Of a stretch of DNA of 64,000 nt, positions 22,192-33,585 are shown in pieces. The notes beneath the pieces are model-generated. The model saw only the letters and a program-made list of their open reading frames with translations, did no database searches and was not told where the DNA came from. This DNA comes from Buddleja alternifolia (taxonomy: Eukaryota > Streptophyta > Magnoliopsida > Lamiales > Scrophulariaceae), in the NCBI GenBank assembly GCA_019426215.1, contig CM033394.1, forward strand, positions 24,200,195 to 24,264,194, written 5' to 3'. Within the stretch, counting starts at the first letter, position 1, and every line of letters starts with the position of its first letter. The position numbers were made by a program, and so were the translations under genes.

Positions 22192-24484
22192 TGTTGGAGT
22201 TAGTGCCCGGCGCAGCAATATGGATGCTATTCTTTGTAATAGTAACTCTAGAGTTGAACAATCGTTTTCTTATAAATAAATTCAATCTCTTTTTATATGT
22301 GTGGCATGTCTTTATTCTTAAATTAGTTTTTACTTTGGTTTAGAATAAAGTCCCGAAGGATCACACATAGCTATGGGACATCATTGCACATTGGGTGTGG
22401 CAATGATGGAATATGTCTCGAAGGCTGTGATCTTTAAACATTGTTCCAAGTCGTAAAAGGGTTCATCGAGATAAAGGGATATCGATGCAACCCAAAAGAC
22501 TTGCTCATATGATGCATACTCTGGGAGAAGTGTATCTCGTTCCATAGATACTGGCACGGTGAAAGCCAATGCATATATGAGGGTTGCCATTGTGGTAATG
22601 AGCGAACTGAACAACCCCATGGAAGTTCCTAAAATGGATTCCCAGTCGAATGTGGAACTTCCAGTGGTCTTGTAGTATAAGAGTAATCCTTATGGACCTA
22701 TAAATGATTGTTCTGATGTATCATGGAAATTCTTTGAAAGAAAAGAATCAAATAATTTTCTGTGGTGAAACAAAATATCTCTCATTTCCCCCTCGAATAG
22801 ATTGTTTTTTTTTTTGTTTCCAAAGGGCTCTTGTAGTATAAGAGTAATCCTTATGGACCTAAGATTCCATTGGATGTCTTATGCGTAACCGCGCATGTTC
22901 TTGATTTGTCACATGATCACTTTAGATGATCGAATATGGGCAAACTCAGACATGCACGTCTTACGTAGTAAGGCACGTGAGAATCGAAAGGAATCTATCT
23001 CTGACATTAGCCAGTCGGTTAATCTCCTATGGTCACATAGTGAATCGACTTAAGGAATCTTCGGCTGAAGTATGATATCTAAAGAGGCGTAGGGTTTCCT
23101 CGTTTAGATAGTCGAAGTCGATTTCACATAATGTGGGAAACATAGTATTGAATTAATAGAGTTTCGACCTTAGCCACTGCTCTAGATTCAATCGGGAGAT
23201 TAGATAGAGAGATCTTACTTATGCGAGGATCAAGATCGCAAAAGGCGTATCTTTACTTTCGTTTTATCTAGGTCTTCGGGACCCTATGCTAGGTGGGCAA
23301 CCGCGATTTGTAAGTGCCGAGAATTAGCTTGGTGACTAATTCGAGGCTTGATTAAATCAAAGGATTGATTTAATCTAGTACTTTCCATTTTAGGAAGGTA
23401 CACTAGCACTGTGGGAAAATGTACTTACTACTAGATAAAAACGAGCCTAAGGGGTCACACACTAACTCGGGAGAGCCACTGCTTGAACAGATGTGATTAA
23501 TCAATTTTGAGGGAATTAGGAAAGTGTAGTACTTTCCTAATATGGAATATAAATTAATTGAAGGATTCAATTAATTTTACTCTTTTAATTAATCTTGTAG
23601 AATTAATTAAATTAATGGACCTAGTAGAGTCCAAGTATTTTATTTAATTGGGTGGAGTCCAAGTTAAATAAATAAATGTTGAAATTAGTTGGTTGGATTT
23701 AATTTGACTTGTATTTAATTAATGGGTTGAACCTATAATTAAATTGAGAAGTCAAAATTAAATCTTAAATCCAATTTACTTGTGCTGACCCATTTTATGA
23801 GTTAAAAAGGGGAGGGGGTGTCTTTTTCATGTGGTGGAGGAGGAAAAGAGTTTTCCCCTCCTCCAAGTTTTCATAGGATGAGGATTACTAGAGAGTTTGG
23901 GAGAAAGGAAGTTTCCTTTTCCTAATTGGACTTTAGGTAATTTTCACCTATAAATAAGAGATGAAGGAGACTAAAATAAAAGAACAACAATTGCTGGAAA
24001 ATTCGCCCCCCACTTAGACCTAAAAATCGGCCACCTCTCTCTTCCTTTCCAACAAGACGTCGTTCTATTCATTTGTTGAATTAAATGACTTAGAAAATAT
24101 TCCTACCCTTCACATAATCAAGCCTAAGTTAAGCTTAGAATTATTTTGTTGTCTAGCACGCAAGGCAAGACGATTGGTGACTTGAACGAGGTGTGGATAC
24201 ATCTTAGAGGTGCGACGCTTGGAGCACTCTAAACCGGGAGATACGAAAAGACGACGGACAATTTCTCACCCAAGGGAAATTGTGTGTATTTACACCACAA
24301 GGTTGCTGAGATCCAAAGTACGAGGTGAAACGAAATTTTCGAAATGTATAATTTCGTTTACCTCCTTATCAAATTCGATCGAACCAACTCCATACTCCTG
24401 TTTTCGGGTGGTTGTACTTTTACTTTTGTAAAAATTTTAATTTCCGCTGCCACGAGCCACCTGAGGGAATGAATCAACCCAACA
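22192..24484 (+). repeat. solo LTR D (2293 bp) with perfect 5-bp TSD GTTTG
   Basis: TGTTGG at 22192 and CCAACA at 24484 form a 6-bp inverted end, and GTTTG flanks both sides (22187-22191 and 24485-24489). A plus-strand TATA box TATAAATA at 23949-23956 sets the orientation. There is no internal retrotransposon sequence, so this is a solo LTR left by LTR-LTR recombination. The start GAGTTAGTGCCCGGCGC resembles the start of solo LTR F on the other strand (59930s), so the two are related. It splits gag of element A. Confidence 0.93.
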
Positions 24485-25431
24485 GTTTGGTCCAATGAGA
24501 ACATTTTTCTCAAGCATTGCTTTCAAAGGGTTAGTCATTGTGTAGGAAATAAACTGTAGAAAATACCAAGATTTACGATTAGATGTGTTATTATCACTAC
24601 AAAAAAAAAAAATCTGTCTTTTGCTACACTCAAAATTTTGTAGGGAAAAAGGAATGTTGGTGGTAAAAAGTTATTTACCACACTTGAGCTACGCTTTTTT
24701 GGGCGTGGGCAATGCAGGCGAGGTAAAACATTTTTACACCATTTGTTACGTGGTAAATACTTATTACCAAAAAATTAACCTCATTAACCACAAAAATCTT
24801 TTGTGGGGAAAATCAATCAAATACAACATTATCTTAGCCCACGATCAAGAAAGTGTAGTAAAAAGTATTTAATTTTTTTTCAGAATAATATAAATTAATA
24901 AATCTTTTAATTAAAAAAAATATTTTAATTCTTTCCCTACAATTAAGCAGTGAAGTAAATAATGTTGTAGCAGCTGTGATATTTAGCTTAGCAAAAAGTT
25001 TTTTTTTCATATTTAATTTTCTTTTTTTAATTCATTATTGGATTCCAGTAATAATTTGCTATTATAACCTGTTATTACTTCCTCAGTATTGCTTTGTCTA
25101 ACATCCAACTAAGACGCAAGCATTATATATATTTTTTTACACATAATTCGAAACTAGTTGAAAGAATAACTTATTCAAAATTTAAAAAATATCAATGTAT
25201 AAAAGATAATATTCATACAAATTAGTTTCATTAGATACAAAGTCAAATCTTCTACATGACTAATAAACTATATGAATCTCCTTCAAATATTAAGAAATCA
25301 GTACACTGCAACCTTATACTTCCAAATAGGTTACAGAGACATAAGAAAACATAGCAGCATCCAAATTGTTGATGTCCCTTCTTTTTGTAAACATACATAT
25401 GTAAACTATCTGCATGGACTTCTTTCATCAC

Positions 25432-28363
25432 CTGACGATTCCAACTCATAGTCCAATAAAAATTTCTCCTGCATTTAACAAATAGACGAGTTCATTCTTA
25501 GCTAAAATGAACACTACTGTTGGTCAGTTCTCAAAATAATTGTGTAAGCAATTAGGTCAATTCTCAAAATAATTGTTTTAAGCAATAAGAGATTAAGAGA
25601 TAAAGATTGAAAAGCGGGTTAAAGAAGAAAAAGCGAAATATTTTTTCACATAAAATCTAGTTGCGTGCCATGGTCCATTATAAGTAATGTCTATAAGAAA
25701 ATATTATGGAGGATAGGTCACAAAAAATTCATCCATATGTCTGATTGAGTACATTACTAATATAAGAATATATTTAACAATTAAACATCAAACTTAAGAG
25801 GAAGTGTGGATTGGTTGTCTATAATGGTAGGGAAAAACTAAAAAAAATGACTAAAAGTCACAAGTAGAAGATAATGATCACAATCAAACATATATCAAAA
25901 GATGATCAAATCTGAAAGATAACATTAGGTGAACAAAGCTAAAGTACCAAATGTGCTATAGACTAAAAGAAATATGAAGCGTATAAAATCAATGCACACA
26001 ATTATTATAAGGCTGATAATTTGAAAAACATGAAGCAAACATAATCAATCCAAAGTATTCATTTATTTAATTGCCAAGACATTTTATATCTTACACTTCA
26101 TTAAGTAGCCAACTCGAAAGAAGGATTTTCAGAATTTGATGCATCTCACACATAGATTTATAGCAATTTATGAACAACAATTCAATTGAGCTTAGTCACT
26201 ACATCGAGTGAAGTAATCACAAAATATCTCTGAACGCCAATACAAGGGATTAAATTTGAGATCCTTATAAAATACTAAAGTTTGAGTTATCTGAATAAAC
26301 CACAGATATAGTCAAAGCAGTCAACTAAGCTACTTTCTCACATTGGTTTTAAGATGCAGCTTAGCAAGATATATACCTTTGGCTTCTCCAATAAATTAGT
26401 TGTAGAGTAAGGAAAGAAACTCAGAGAGGTCTCAGTAGAGTCACGTAAGAAATGCAAAAGTGGAAAAAGGTCAACATTCTGCAAGAAAAAGCTTAATAAC
26501 ATAGTGATACTGCTAAATTTTGAATGAATTTTCTGGAGATTGAGTTACAACAATACTTGCATACTTCTCGGTACCTTCCTCAACAGCAGCAATTAGCATG
26601 TTTCCCATTAAATTAAACTTTTAGGAGCTGTCACCCTTATGTTCGTATTAATAACTATATTATGACCTTTAGCATTGTCAAAGTGTTGTTACTCCAAACC
26701 CAATCAAGCTTCATCTATGAGTTCTCTTGATCTTACTACAAATCAATGTTGGTTATCCCAAAAATATGGACTTGACTATTTCATAGGCACTGTCCATTTT
26801 AATTATAAAACATCGTAGTCCAGTCCGTGAATAATAGGTAAGAGGAGCTCTTCTCTGAAACTTTTGTGGACTCAATAATCCTCTTCATATTGTTATATGC
26901 CAAGCACTTTTCAACTAGCTATGTAATTCTTAATTGAAGAACAAAACTAAAATTTTAATATCTTCAACTACCAATCTACCAATTAAATAAACTGAGTTCA
27001 CTATCTTTATTCATTTCATGTTAAGAGGAAAATTGAAGATAAATTTAGCTTTACTCCTCTGTAGCCTCCCCCCCCCCCCCCCCCCCTCCCCGTCCCCCCA
27101 CACACACACCCCACACACCCAAAAAAACAAAAAAAACCACCCACCCACACAAAGGCATTTATGTTTAATCTTCTGAAAATTGATGCGCATAGATGTTCTA
27201 AACACACTAAAATAACAACAATGATATTTGGATTTTGGCCAGTCCAGGAGTCTACCAATTCAAAGGCAACCAGCAGTCCGAGTTCGAGTAAATCAACACA
27301 AATTCATCTCATTGTCATCTTTCTTCATTTGTTTCTGGCAAATGAAGTTTTGTTTTTCAGAATTATTCACATAGCACCAAAGTCTGGATAAAGATGTTAG
27401 CTCTATAGTTTTAGAAGATCTACTGATAACCCCACCTATCATCTTATTAACATACATGGCACTGGGAATTTGTCAAGAAAAGTGGTGCAAGGATAGTTTA
27501 TTACTCAATCACTAATCGGTTTACATTATTCTACAAAATCTAGAGCTTTTGAAACATCAAATCCAATGGACATCTAGAGTAAAAGTCTTTCTTAATGAAG
27601 TAACTGAAGCCAAAAGTTTATAGATGAGCACAAAATTCAAAGATCAAGAATTACACCTAGAGTTTGCATTTCAACAAATAGATTTACAATTAGCTATTAT
27701 CCATCATTCTAAGTTGTTCATAACAGAAAAGTAAGCATACTCTTCAGTTGTCCTATATTTATTCATCTACACTTGAGATACTTTTTTTCCTTAATTATTT
27801 AATTATACTTTTCAACCATACATCTATATGAAAGGGTAAATGCATATACTAGTTGTAATTTCAATTTTTCTTTCCTAAAAATAAATATTCACTGCTTTCA
27901 TCAGTTGCTCTTGATACTTCTGAAAATAAAAAGGACTCAAAGACCCTAAATTTATAGCGACCATTTCTACAAAAATTCAATTGAAGCAGGTAATCATATA
28001 CTATTTATGTGAAAACCTAGAAAAATTATTATAACTAGAATAAAATCAGGAATGCAAGAAAACACATACACACATAGAAAGAGAAGAGAAAGAGTGTGTA
28101 CCTGAGAGCTCTTGAAGGGCTTGACAGAGACGGGTGGTGATTCTTTTTACCCAAAGTGCCGCAGCGAGAATAGGACGGTATTTCATAGATTGTGAAATTG
28201 TGAAATTTTGGAAAATCGCCGTAGCAAGCCCATAACTTGCCAGAATAATTAAGAAATAAATCCTCCTTCGCGGACTCAAATTGGAAGAGGACACCGAAGA
28301 GAGAGGCAGAGAAACAACGTTGTAAGGGACGGGTATTGGCATATGAGGGTTCTCAACTTTCAA
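25432..28363 (-). other. splice-bounded open segments inside the CACTA element, possible captured host gene
   Basis: On the minus strand, an ATG at 28363 opens 87 codons (one apparent membrane-type segment, RRRIYFLIILASYGLATAIF) ending at a good donor, CTCTCAG/GTACAC, at 28102. Segment 26478-26377 lies between a TTTTTCTTGCAG acceptor and an AAAG/GTATATAT donor and is fully open for 34 codons (NVDLFPLLHFLRD...). Segment 25468-25432 follows an AAATGCAG acceptor and ends at TCAG/GTGATG. An open piece with AAVEEGTEKYASIVVTQSPE lies at about 26515-26608. I do not recognise the protein, and the phases of the three segments do not all join, so any gene is incomplete. Confidence 0.35.
27068..27132. 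repeat. poly-C run and C/A-rich low-complexity tract
   Basis: Nineteen C in a row (27068-27086), then CCCC, CCCCCC, an ACACACAC run and A/C-rich sequence. The G-rich complement could form quadruplex structures. Run length may also be a sequencing or assembly artefact. Confidence 0.8.
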
Positions 28364-29342
28364 AAGTAAAAATTATTTTAATTGGTCAAAACATTAATAA
28401 TAACTATTTGGGGAGAGAGGGGGCTTGGGCGCCCAAATATTTGAATTTTTTCAATGTTAAATATTTTATTTCACTCCAGATTGCAATAATAATAGCTAAT
28501 ATGTGGAGTTTTACCACGCATATGCCTGATTTGTAGGGAATGTAAGGGCTTGTATGGTATTGTTTTCATTTCTAATTCTCAATTTTCAAGTTGAAAAATA
28601 TAGAAAAGTGAGTTTTCAAATTTTTATTGATTTTCGTGTTAAAATGAAAATATGTTTGGATGAGTTGTTTTGAGTTGTTAGTTTATAAGTACCTATCAAA
28701 TGAAATCATGAATTACATTTTATCAATCAACATCATTTCTCCAGACGTCATTGAGAATATGTTCTGGATTCAATGTTTCCACTTTTACTAGATATTAAGT
28801 AATAAAAAATTGTAACATGATTTGACAGTAAATATTTTATAGTTAGTGGTGTAGTTAATTAACTTTATATGTGTGTGTGTATATATACTTATATCTATAT
28901 ATGTTATATATAGATAGGATCATATAATCATTAGGAACACAAAAACATGGTAACCAATTCTTATTTATATATTTTAATTAGTTGAGAGTTGTTTTGGGTT
29001 TGAATTTTCAAAATGTTGAAAAATAAGAAATTGAACTTGGATCACATCAATTCTCACACGAATCCATGTAGTACGCATTTCCCGAGAAATTTTCAGAATT
29101 TCATCTCAAAAACATAAACAAACAGAGCCTAAGCTTTTATGTACCACACCTGAAAATTATATAGCAACTGAATATTCTTTTACCACAAAGCAGAGAACTC
29201 GTAGTATTAAGTGTCATACATACCACAATTTTGTAACTTTTAACTGCACAAATAATAGTGTGGCAAATAGTCGATTTTTACCACAATAAAGTCAATGTAG
29301 GAAAAGAATTTGTAGCAAAAGGCACTTTTTCTTGTAGTGTAT

Positions 29343-30310
29343 GTACTTTTAAGTAAAATCAAGGATTTCAATATTTACTTGACTCCCACTATTTTTCTCG
29401 AAACATTGCACTCCTACTGCAATAATCGGAATTGGATGGGTTTCATAGTGAGTGATTGAGTTCCTCAATGATCTAAACAAGTTACAACCTTTTTTTATAT
29501 ATGGCCCGTTAGATCTTTGAGGTGGTGTCTTACACCCATCGGTCCAACTGATGATTCAATCTTCTTTAGCTCATGGATCATTGAACCGCAACCTTTTTTG
29601 ATATATAGGTGGTGATCCATCTAAGTTATTCTTCCCATCAACTCCTTTCAGTCTAACAATTAATCATGCCTTGAAACCTTTTTCAATATATGGGGCGAAA
29701 TCCGCTTTGACATGAAGCCATCAAATGCACTAGAGAAGATAGAGTACCACGCCTTGATGCATGACGCCCTTATTTCAGGACGTCGCCATGCACTAGAAGT
29801 GAACCCACCTTCTAAATCTTGATGGAGAGCTAGGACATCCAATGCCCTTTTACTTACTCAGTATTTTTCTAATGGAGAATTATAACATTCGATAATGTTA
29901 ACAAGATTGGTCTCACTTTGCACATTAATTTCTTTATCGCGCAATTTAAAGGAAATGCATAAGAATAAGCCTAGAAATTCTAACAACACACACATGTATG
30001 GACTATTCTAGATCAACTCGAGCCAATGAGTGATCGGGGGGGGGGGGGGGTTCTATCTATTACATGGGTTTTTGCCTGTACAAGATCTATTCTTCTTGTT
30101 TCTCTAAGACTTCATGCACCACCATTAACCGCCAATTGGGCCTATCTCTAAACAATTACATAGAAATAACCTATACCAAAATTCTATGAAAATGAAGATA
30201 CAAACTGGAGGGCTCAAACTTCAGCCCAATACAACCCAGATAAGACAGCAAAGATAAACCCTAAGTCTATACAAGGTATCACCATCACATAAATAAGGAG
30301 CATGTAAACA
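29343..30310 (-). other. leader (5' untranslated internal region) of element A
   Basis: Matches 34770-35720 of element B over most of its length, in the same orientation. Together with 24485-24594 across the CACTA insertion it makes the leader between gag and the lost primer binding site. It holds three copies of an AACCTTTTT...ATATATGG motif about 90-100 bp apart (29488, 29588, 29677) and a run of 15 G at 30036-30050. At 30310/30311 the match jumps from leader to LTR of element B, so PBS and 5' LTR were deleted. Confidence 0.8.
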
Positions 30311-30852
30311 ATTGAGGTTGACCCCACCAACGGGTAAATTGGGCCTAACTACTCTAATAACGAACCTAACGTCACAAATATATCTTCAACTCGATTCCTC
30401 GAGTCTAAAGTTCAGACACACCTATTACAATTAATCAATTATGTCATTGACTGTCAAAGAGTGAAAACCCATGTGACAAAATCGATGCGAGTCATGTCTG
30501 AGTGCCACTATCTCCATCAGTGCATCTATGATATGTGTTCTTCACTACTTCCTAGTGATTGACGGACACCTTTCTCGTCAAAACTCCTAGCATACAAGTC
30601 TTCATGATTTCCAATGCCCAACTGAAAATCATTGACTTGCAGGATATTTTAATACACAAATATCACACTCCTCTAGTGCCTTAGAGAGTTAACTCTTGTG
30701 TTCATGGACTCATAGATGATTACAATATATAAATGTCAATATAAAAGTAAACAACTAATTGCCTTTTATTGATTGATTAAAAATAATTACAAATTGATAA
30801 GGTCCTATCATTTACTAATTCTCCTATGGCATTTGAAGACATTAACCTAACA
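30311..30852 (-). repeat. 3' LTR of element B, truncated (542 of about 1640 bp)
   Basis: Matches 37415-37957 of the 5' LTR closely, including the AAATTGGGCCTAACTACTC block and the CCTAACA end at 30852 beside the polypurine tract. To the left of 30311 the sequence changes to the leader of element A, so about 1.1 kb of this LTR is deleted. Confidence 0.88.
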
Positions 30853-30927
30853 ATCTCCCACTTGGACTCAATGCCAATCACTATGGTATCTAATACCAAT
30901 CTTCTCAAGATGTTGATCCAGCATTGC

Positions 30928-31386
30928 CTATGTCAAAGGCTTGGTCAATGGGTCGGCGACGTTGTCAGCTGAATTTACTCTCTGAACAACTATTTCACCT
31001 CTTCCAACGATTTTCCTTATTATGTGATATCTCCTCTCTATGTGTTTGGATTTGTTGTGAGACCTTGGTTCCTTTGCTTGTGCAATAGCCCAGTTATTGT
31101 CACAAAAAAGTGGCGATGGCAGCTCTGCACTAGGGACCACTTGAAGTTCTTCAAGAAACTTCCTAATCCAAACACCCCCGTTAGCAGCCTCTGAAGCTAC
31201 TATGTATTCTGCCTCAGTGGTGGAATCAGCGGTTGTGTTTTCCTTGGAACTTTTCCAAGTCACCGCTCCACCATTGAGTGTGAATACAAACCCTGAAGTG
31301 GATTTGTGATCATCTACATCAAATTGAAAATCTGAGTCAGTGTATCCATCCACCTTCAAATATCCATGTCCATATGTTAGGACCAT
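30928..31386 (-). pseudogene. copia RNase H of element B
   Basis: A 152-residue frame covering nearly the whole RNase H domain: KVDGYTDSDFQFDVDDHKST, STTEAEYIVASEAANGGVWI, LFCDNNWAIAQAKEPRSHNK, SKHIERRYHIIRKIVGRGEI and SADNVADPLTKPLT. The catalytic Asp and Glu positions are kept (DSD, EAEY, CDN). This is the best preserved domain of the element; upstream RT breaks still make the polyprotein dead. Confidence 0.88.
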
Positions 31387-31450
31387 ATCCTTAGTTCTTT
31401 TCAGATACTTGAGGATATTTTTTACAGCAGTCCAATGTTCTCTTCCTGGG

Positions 31451-32280
31451 TTAGCCTGAAAACGACTTACTCATTTCTTTACTATCTTCCTCACTTTGAG
31501 GAGACATGGACTTTGAAAGATGCACCCCATGTCTTATGGGCAAGAAACCTTTCTTAGAGTCTTCCATCCTAAATCTCTTTAGGACCTTCTCTAAGTAAAG
31601 GGCTTGGGAAAGTCCTATCATTCTATTTGTTCTATCTTTGTAGATACGAATTCCTAGAATATAGGTCGCATCTCCCAAGTCTTTCATAGAGAATGTATTT
31701 GAAAGCCACCTTTTGACTGATGTGAGCATTCCTACATCATTTCCTATGAGTAGAATGTCATCCACATATAAGAAGACAAGGAAAGTGATTTTACTCCCAC
31801 TTACCTTCTTGTAAACACAAGGTTCATCTTCGTTTTAGACAAAGTCAAATGTAGATTCCAACTCCTTGAGGCTTGCTTAAGTCCGTAAATGGATCTTTTA
31901 AGTTTGCACACCTTATGGATATCAGACCCAGATGCAAAGCCTTTAGGTTGCTCAATATAGATATCCTTTTCGAGGAATCCATTTAGGAAAGTCGTCTTTA
32001 CATCCATCTGTCATATCTCATAGTCCAAGTGTGCAACTATTGCGAGCAGAATTCGAATTGACTTGATCATTACCACAATAGAAAAGGTCTCTTGGTAGTC
32101 AATTCCTTCTTTTTGACTATAACCTTTTGCTACAAGCCTTGCCTTGTATGTGTCAACGTTTCCATCCGGGCCTATCTTCCTCTTGTAGATCCACTTACAC
32201 CCTATAAGTGCAATGCCATCAGGACGATCTACTAGAGTCCAGACTTAGTTAGAGTGCATCGAGTCTATCTCTGCCTGCAT
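31451..32280 (-). pseudogene. copia reverse transcriptase of element B, broken
   Basis: The frame 31451-31765 starts in the catalytic box (MDDILLIGND; the family has YVDDILLIGND) and runs through LSNTFSMKDLGDATYILGIR to SQALYLEKVLKRFRM. The frame 31801-32007 carries MDVKTTFLNGFLEKDIYIEQ and VCKLKRSIYGLKQASRSWN. The N-terminal fingers (32010-32280) are readable but broken (GCKWIYKRKIGPDGN-like near 32160-32200). A deletion or frameshift between the two frames removes the stretch before the DD box. Confidence 0.83.
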
Positions 32281-32283
32281 AGC

Positions 32284-32898
32284 TTATTGCCACTTTGCAG
32301 AGTCGATGTCCATCATTGCTTGATCATAAGTAGTAGGGTCGTCCCTTTGGACTCCCAATGGTATAGTGTGGACACCTAGTTCCTCTTGTAGCAGATACCC
32401 ATAGTACCTATCAAGTTGATGTGGTACTCTACCAGATCTTTGCAACGTTGGTTGTGTTTCATCAGGTTCAGTGTGTGTTTCTTGAACAGTCGTCTCCCTA
32501 GGTGTTTCATCTTGTTCATTAAGAGCAATTTTCCTACCTGCACCACCTTCTAGAATGAATTCATCTTCTAGAAAGTGCGCTTGCAGTGCAACAATGATCC
32601 TTTGATCATCTTGCATGTAGAAAAAGTATCCCATGGAATCCTCTGGAAAATCGAAAAAACGTCCTTTAAGGGACCCAAGTTCCAATTTCTCTGCCTTTAT
32701 CTTTTTGATGTAGGCAGGGCATCCCCAAACCTTAATGTACATAAGGTTTAGTTTCCTATTTCTCCATATCTCATATGGTGTCTTAGGAACGGGCTTGGAA
32801 GGACATCTATTCAAGATGTGAACAACTGTAAGGAGTGCATGTCCCCACAAAGACATGGGTAAATCAGTGTAGCTGAGCATAGATCGAACCATATCCAT
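32284..32898 (-). pseudogene. copia integrase C-terminal part of element B
   Basis: A 204-residue frame starting at [20 protein letters not shown], just after the catalytic Glu region, and running through [38 protein letters not shown], the acidic linker with [20 protein letters not shown] and the RT-start motif [13 protein letters not shown]. The Glu region itself ([13 protein letters not shown], 32900-32960) is out of frame. Confidence 0.83.
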
Positions 32899-32988
32899 AA
32901 TGTTTGATTCCTACGTTCTGCTACCCCCATTTAGTTGTGGAGTTGCTAGTGGTGTGAGTTGCAATATTATCTCATGTTCCTTCAAGAA

Positions 32989-33585
32989 CTAATCAAACTC
33001 GTCATTCATATATTCACCTCCACGATTCGATCGTAGTGCTTTTATATGATGACCAGTTTGCTTTTCCATTAAAGCCTTAAACTCTTTGAACTTATCAAAT
33101 GATTCAAACTTGTATTTCATTAAATACACAAGACCATACCTTGAATGGTCATCAGTGAAAGTAATGAAATAGTGGAAACCTCCACGAGCCATTTCTCCAA
33201 ATGGTCCGCAAACGTCGGTGTGCACAAGTCCTAATACTTCAGTGGCTCTTTCAAAAGTCTTGGTGAAGGATGATCTAGCCATCTTGCCTTTGAGGCAAGA
33301 TTCACAAGTCAGATAGGGATCCGATCCCAATGGGTCAATTAACCCATCTTTCTCCATCTTATGTATCTTTCGCTCTCCGACATGGCCTAGTCTAAGATGC
33401 CACTTTAAGCTTAGGTTAGTACTTTGCCTACCACGCTTCTTTGAGATAACATTCGCAACACACTCATTTCGCATGTTTAAGTAATAGAGGCCATTGACTA
33501 AAGTAGCAGTGCCAACAATATTATTATGAAATAAAATGCTGCAAATACCGTCAATGAATTTAAAAACATAGTCATTCCTAACCAA
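32989..33585 (-). pseudogene. GAG-pre-integrase and integrase core of element B
   Basis: A 198-residue frame: KWHLRLGHVGERKIHKMEKD, YLTCESCLKGKMARSSFTKT (zinc-binding H-H-C-C set kept), LVHTDVCGPFGEMARGGFHY with the first catalytic Asp, FTDDHSRYGLVYLMKYKFES, and IKALRSNRGGEYMNDEFD, where the family Asp of the RSDRGGEY motif is Asn. Loss of that catalytic Asp would abolish integrase activity even without the frame breaks. Confidence 0.86.

Larger units (their letters stand above)
24595..29339. mobile_element. CACTA-type (EnSpm) DNA transposon, 4.7 kb, TSD TAT
   Basis: Begins CACTACAAAAAAA and ends TTTTTCTTGTAGTG, the inverted CACTA terminus, and is flanked by TAT on both sides (24592-24594 and 29340-29342), the 3-bp TSD expected for CACTA. 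Subterminal regions carry many short copies of TACCAC/GTGGTA and TTTGTAG/TTTGCTACA in both directions (24605-24800 and 29140-29330), as in subterminal transposase binding repeats. I see no TNPA or TNPD transposase, so it is non-autonomous. The DNA on both sides is the leader of copia element A, so it inserted there. The inside is AT-rich and holds splice-bounded open segments (separate entry). Confidence 0.9.
17241..30310 (-). mobile_element. Ty1/copia element A, interrupted by a solo LTR and a CACTA element
   Basis: Element order on the minus strand: leader (30310-29343, then 24594-24485 after the CACTA insertion), gag (22186 to about 21660, after the solo LTR insertion), pre-integrase, integrase, RT, RNase H, polypurine tract (18971-18985) and 3' LTR (17241-18970). 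The gag runs almost directly into the pre-integrase domain: the zinc knuckle and protease present in element B are missing. The 5' LTR is nearly all gone; a 65-bp piece at 37958-38022 matches the end of LTR A and probably belongs to it. Flanks at 17240 and 38023 show no matching TSD, so recombination or deletion has altered an end. Confidence 0.82.

Noticed and set aside
28046..28101. Continuation of the 105-codon open frame past the splice donor
   Set aside because: The added residues come from a GA/CA-rich low-complexity stretch; the donor at 28101 gives a more plausible exon end.
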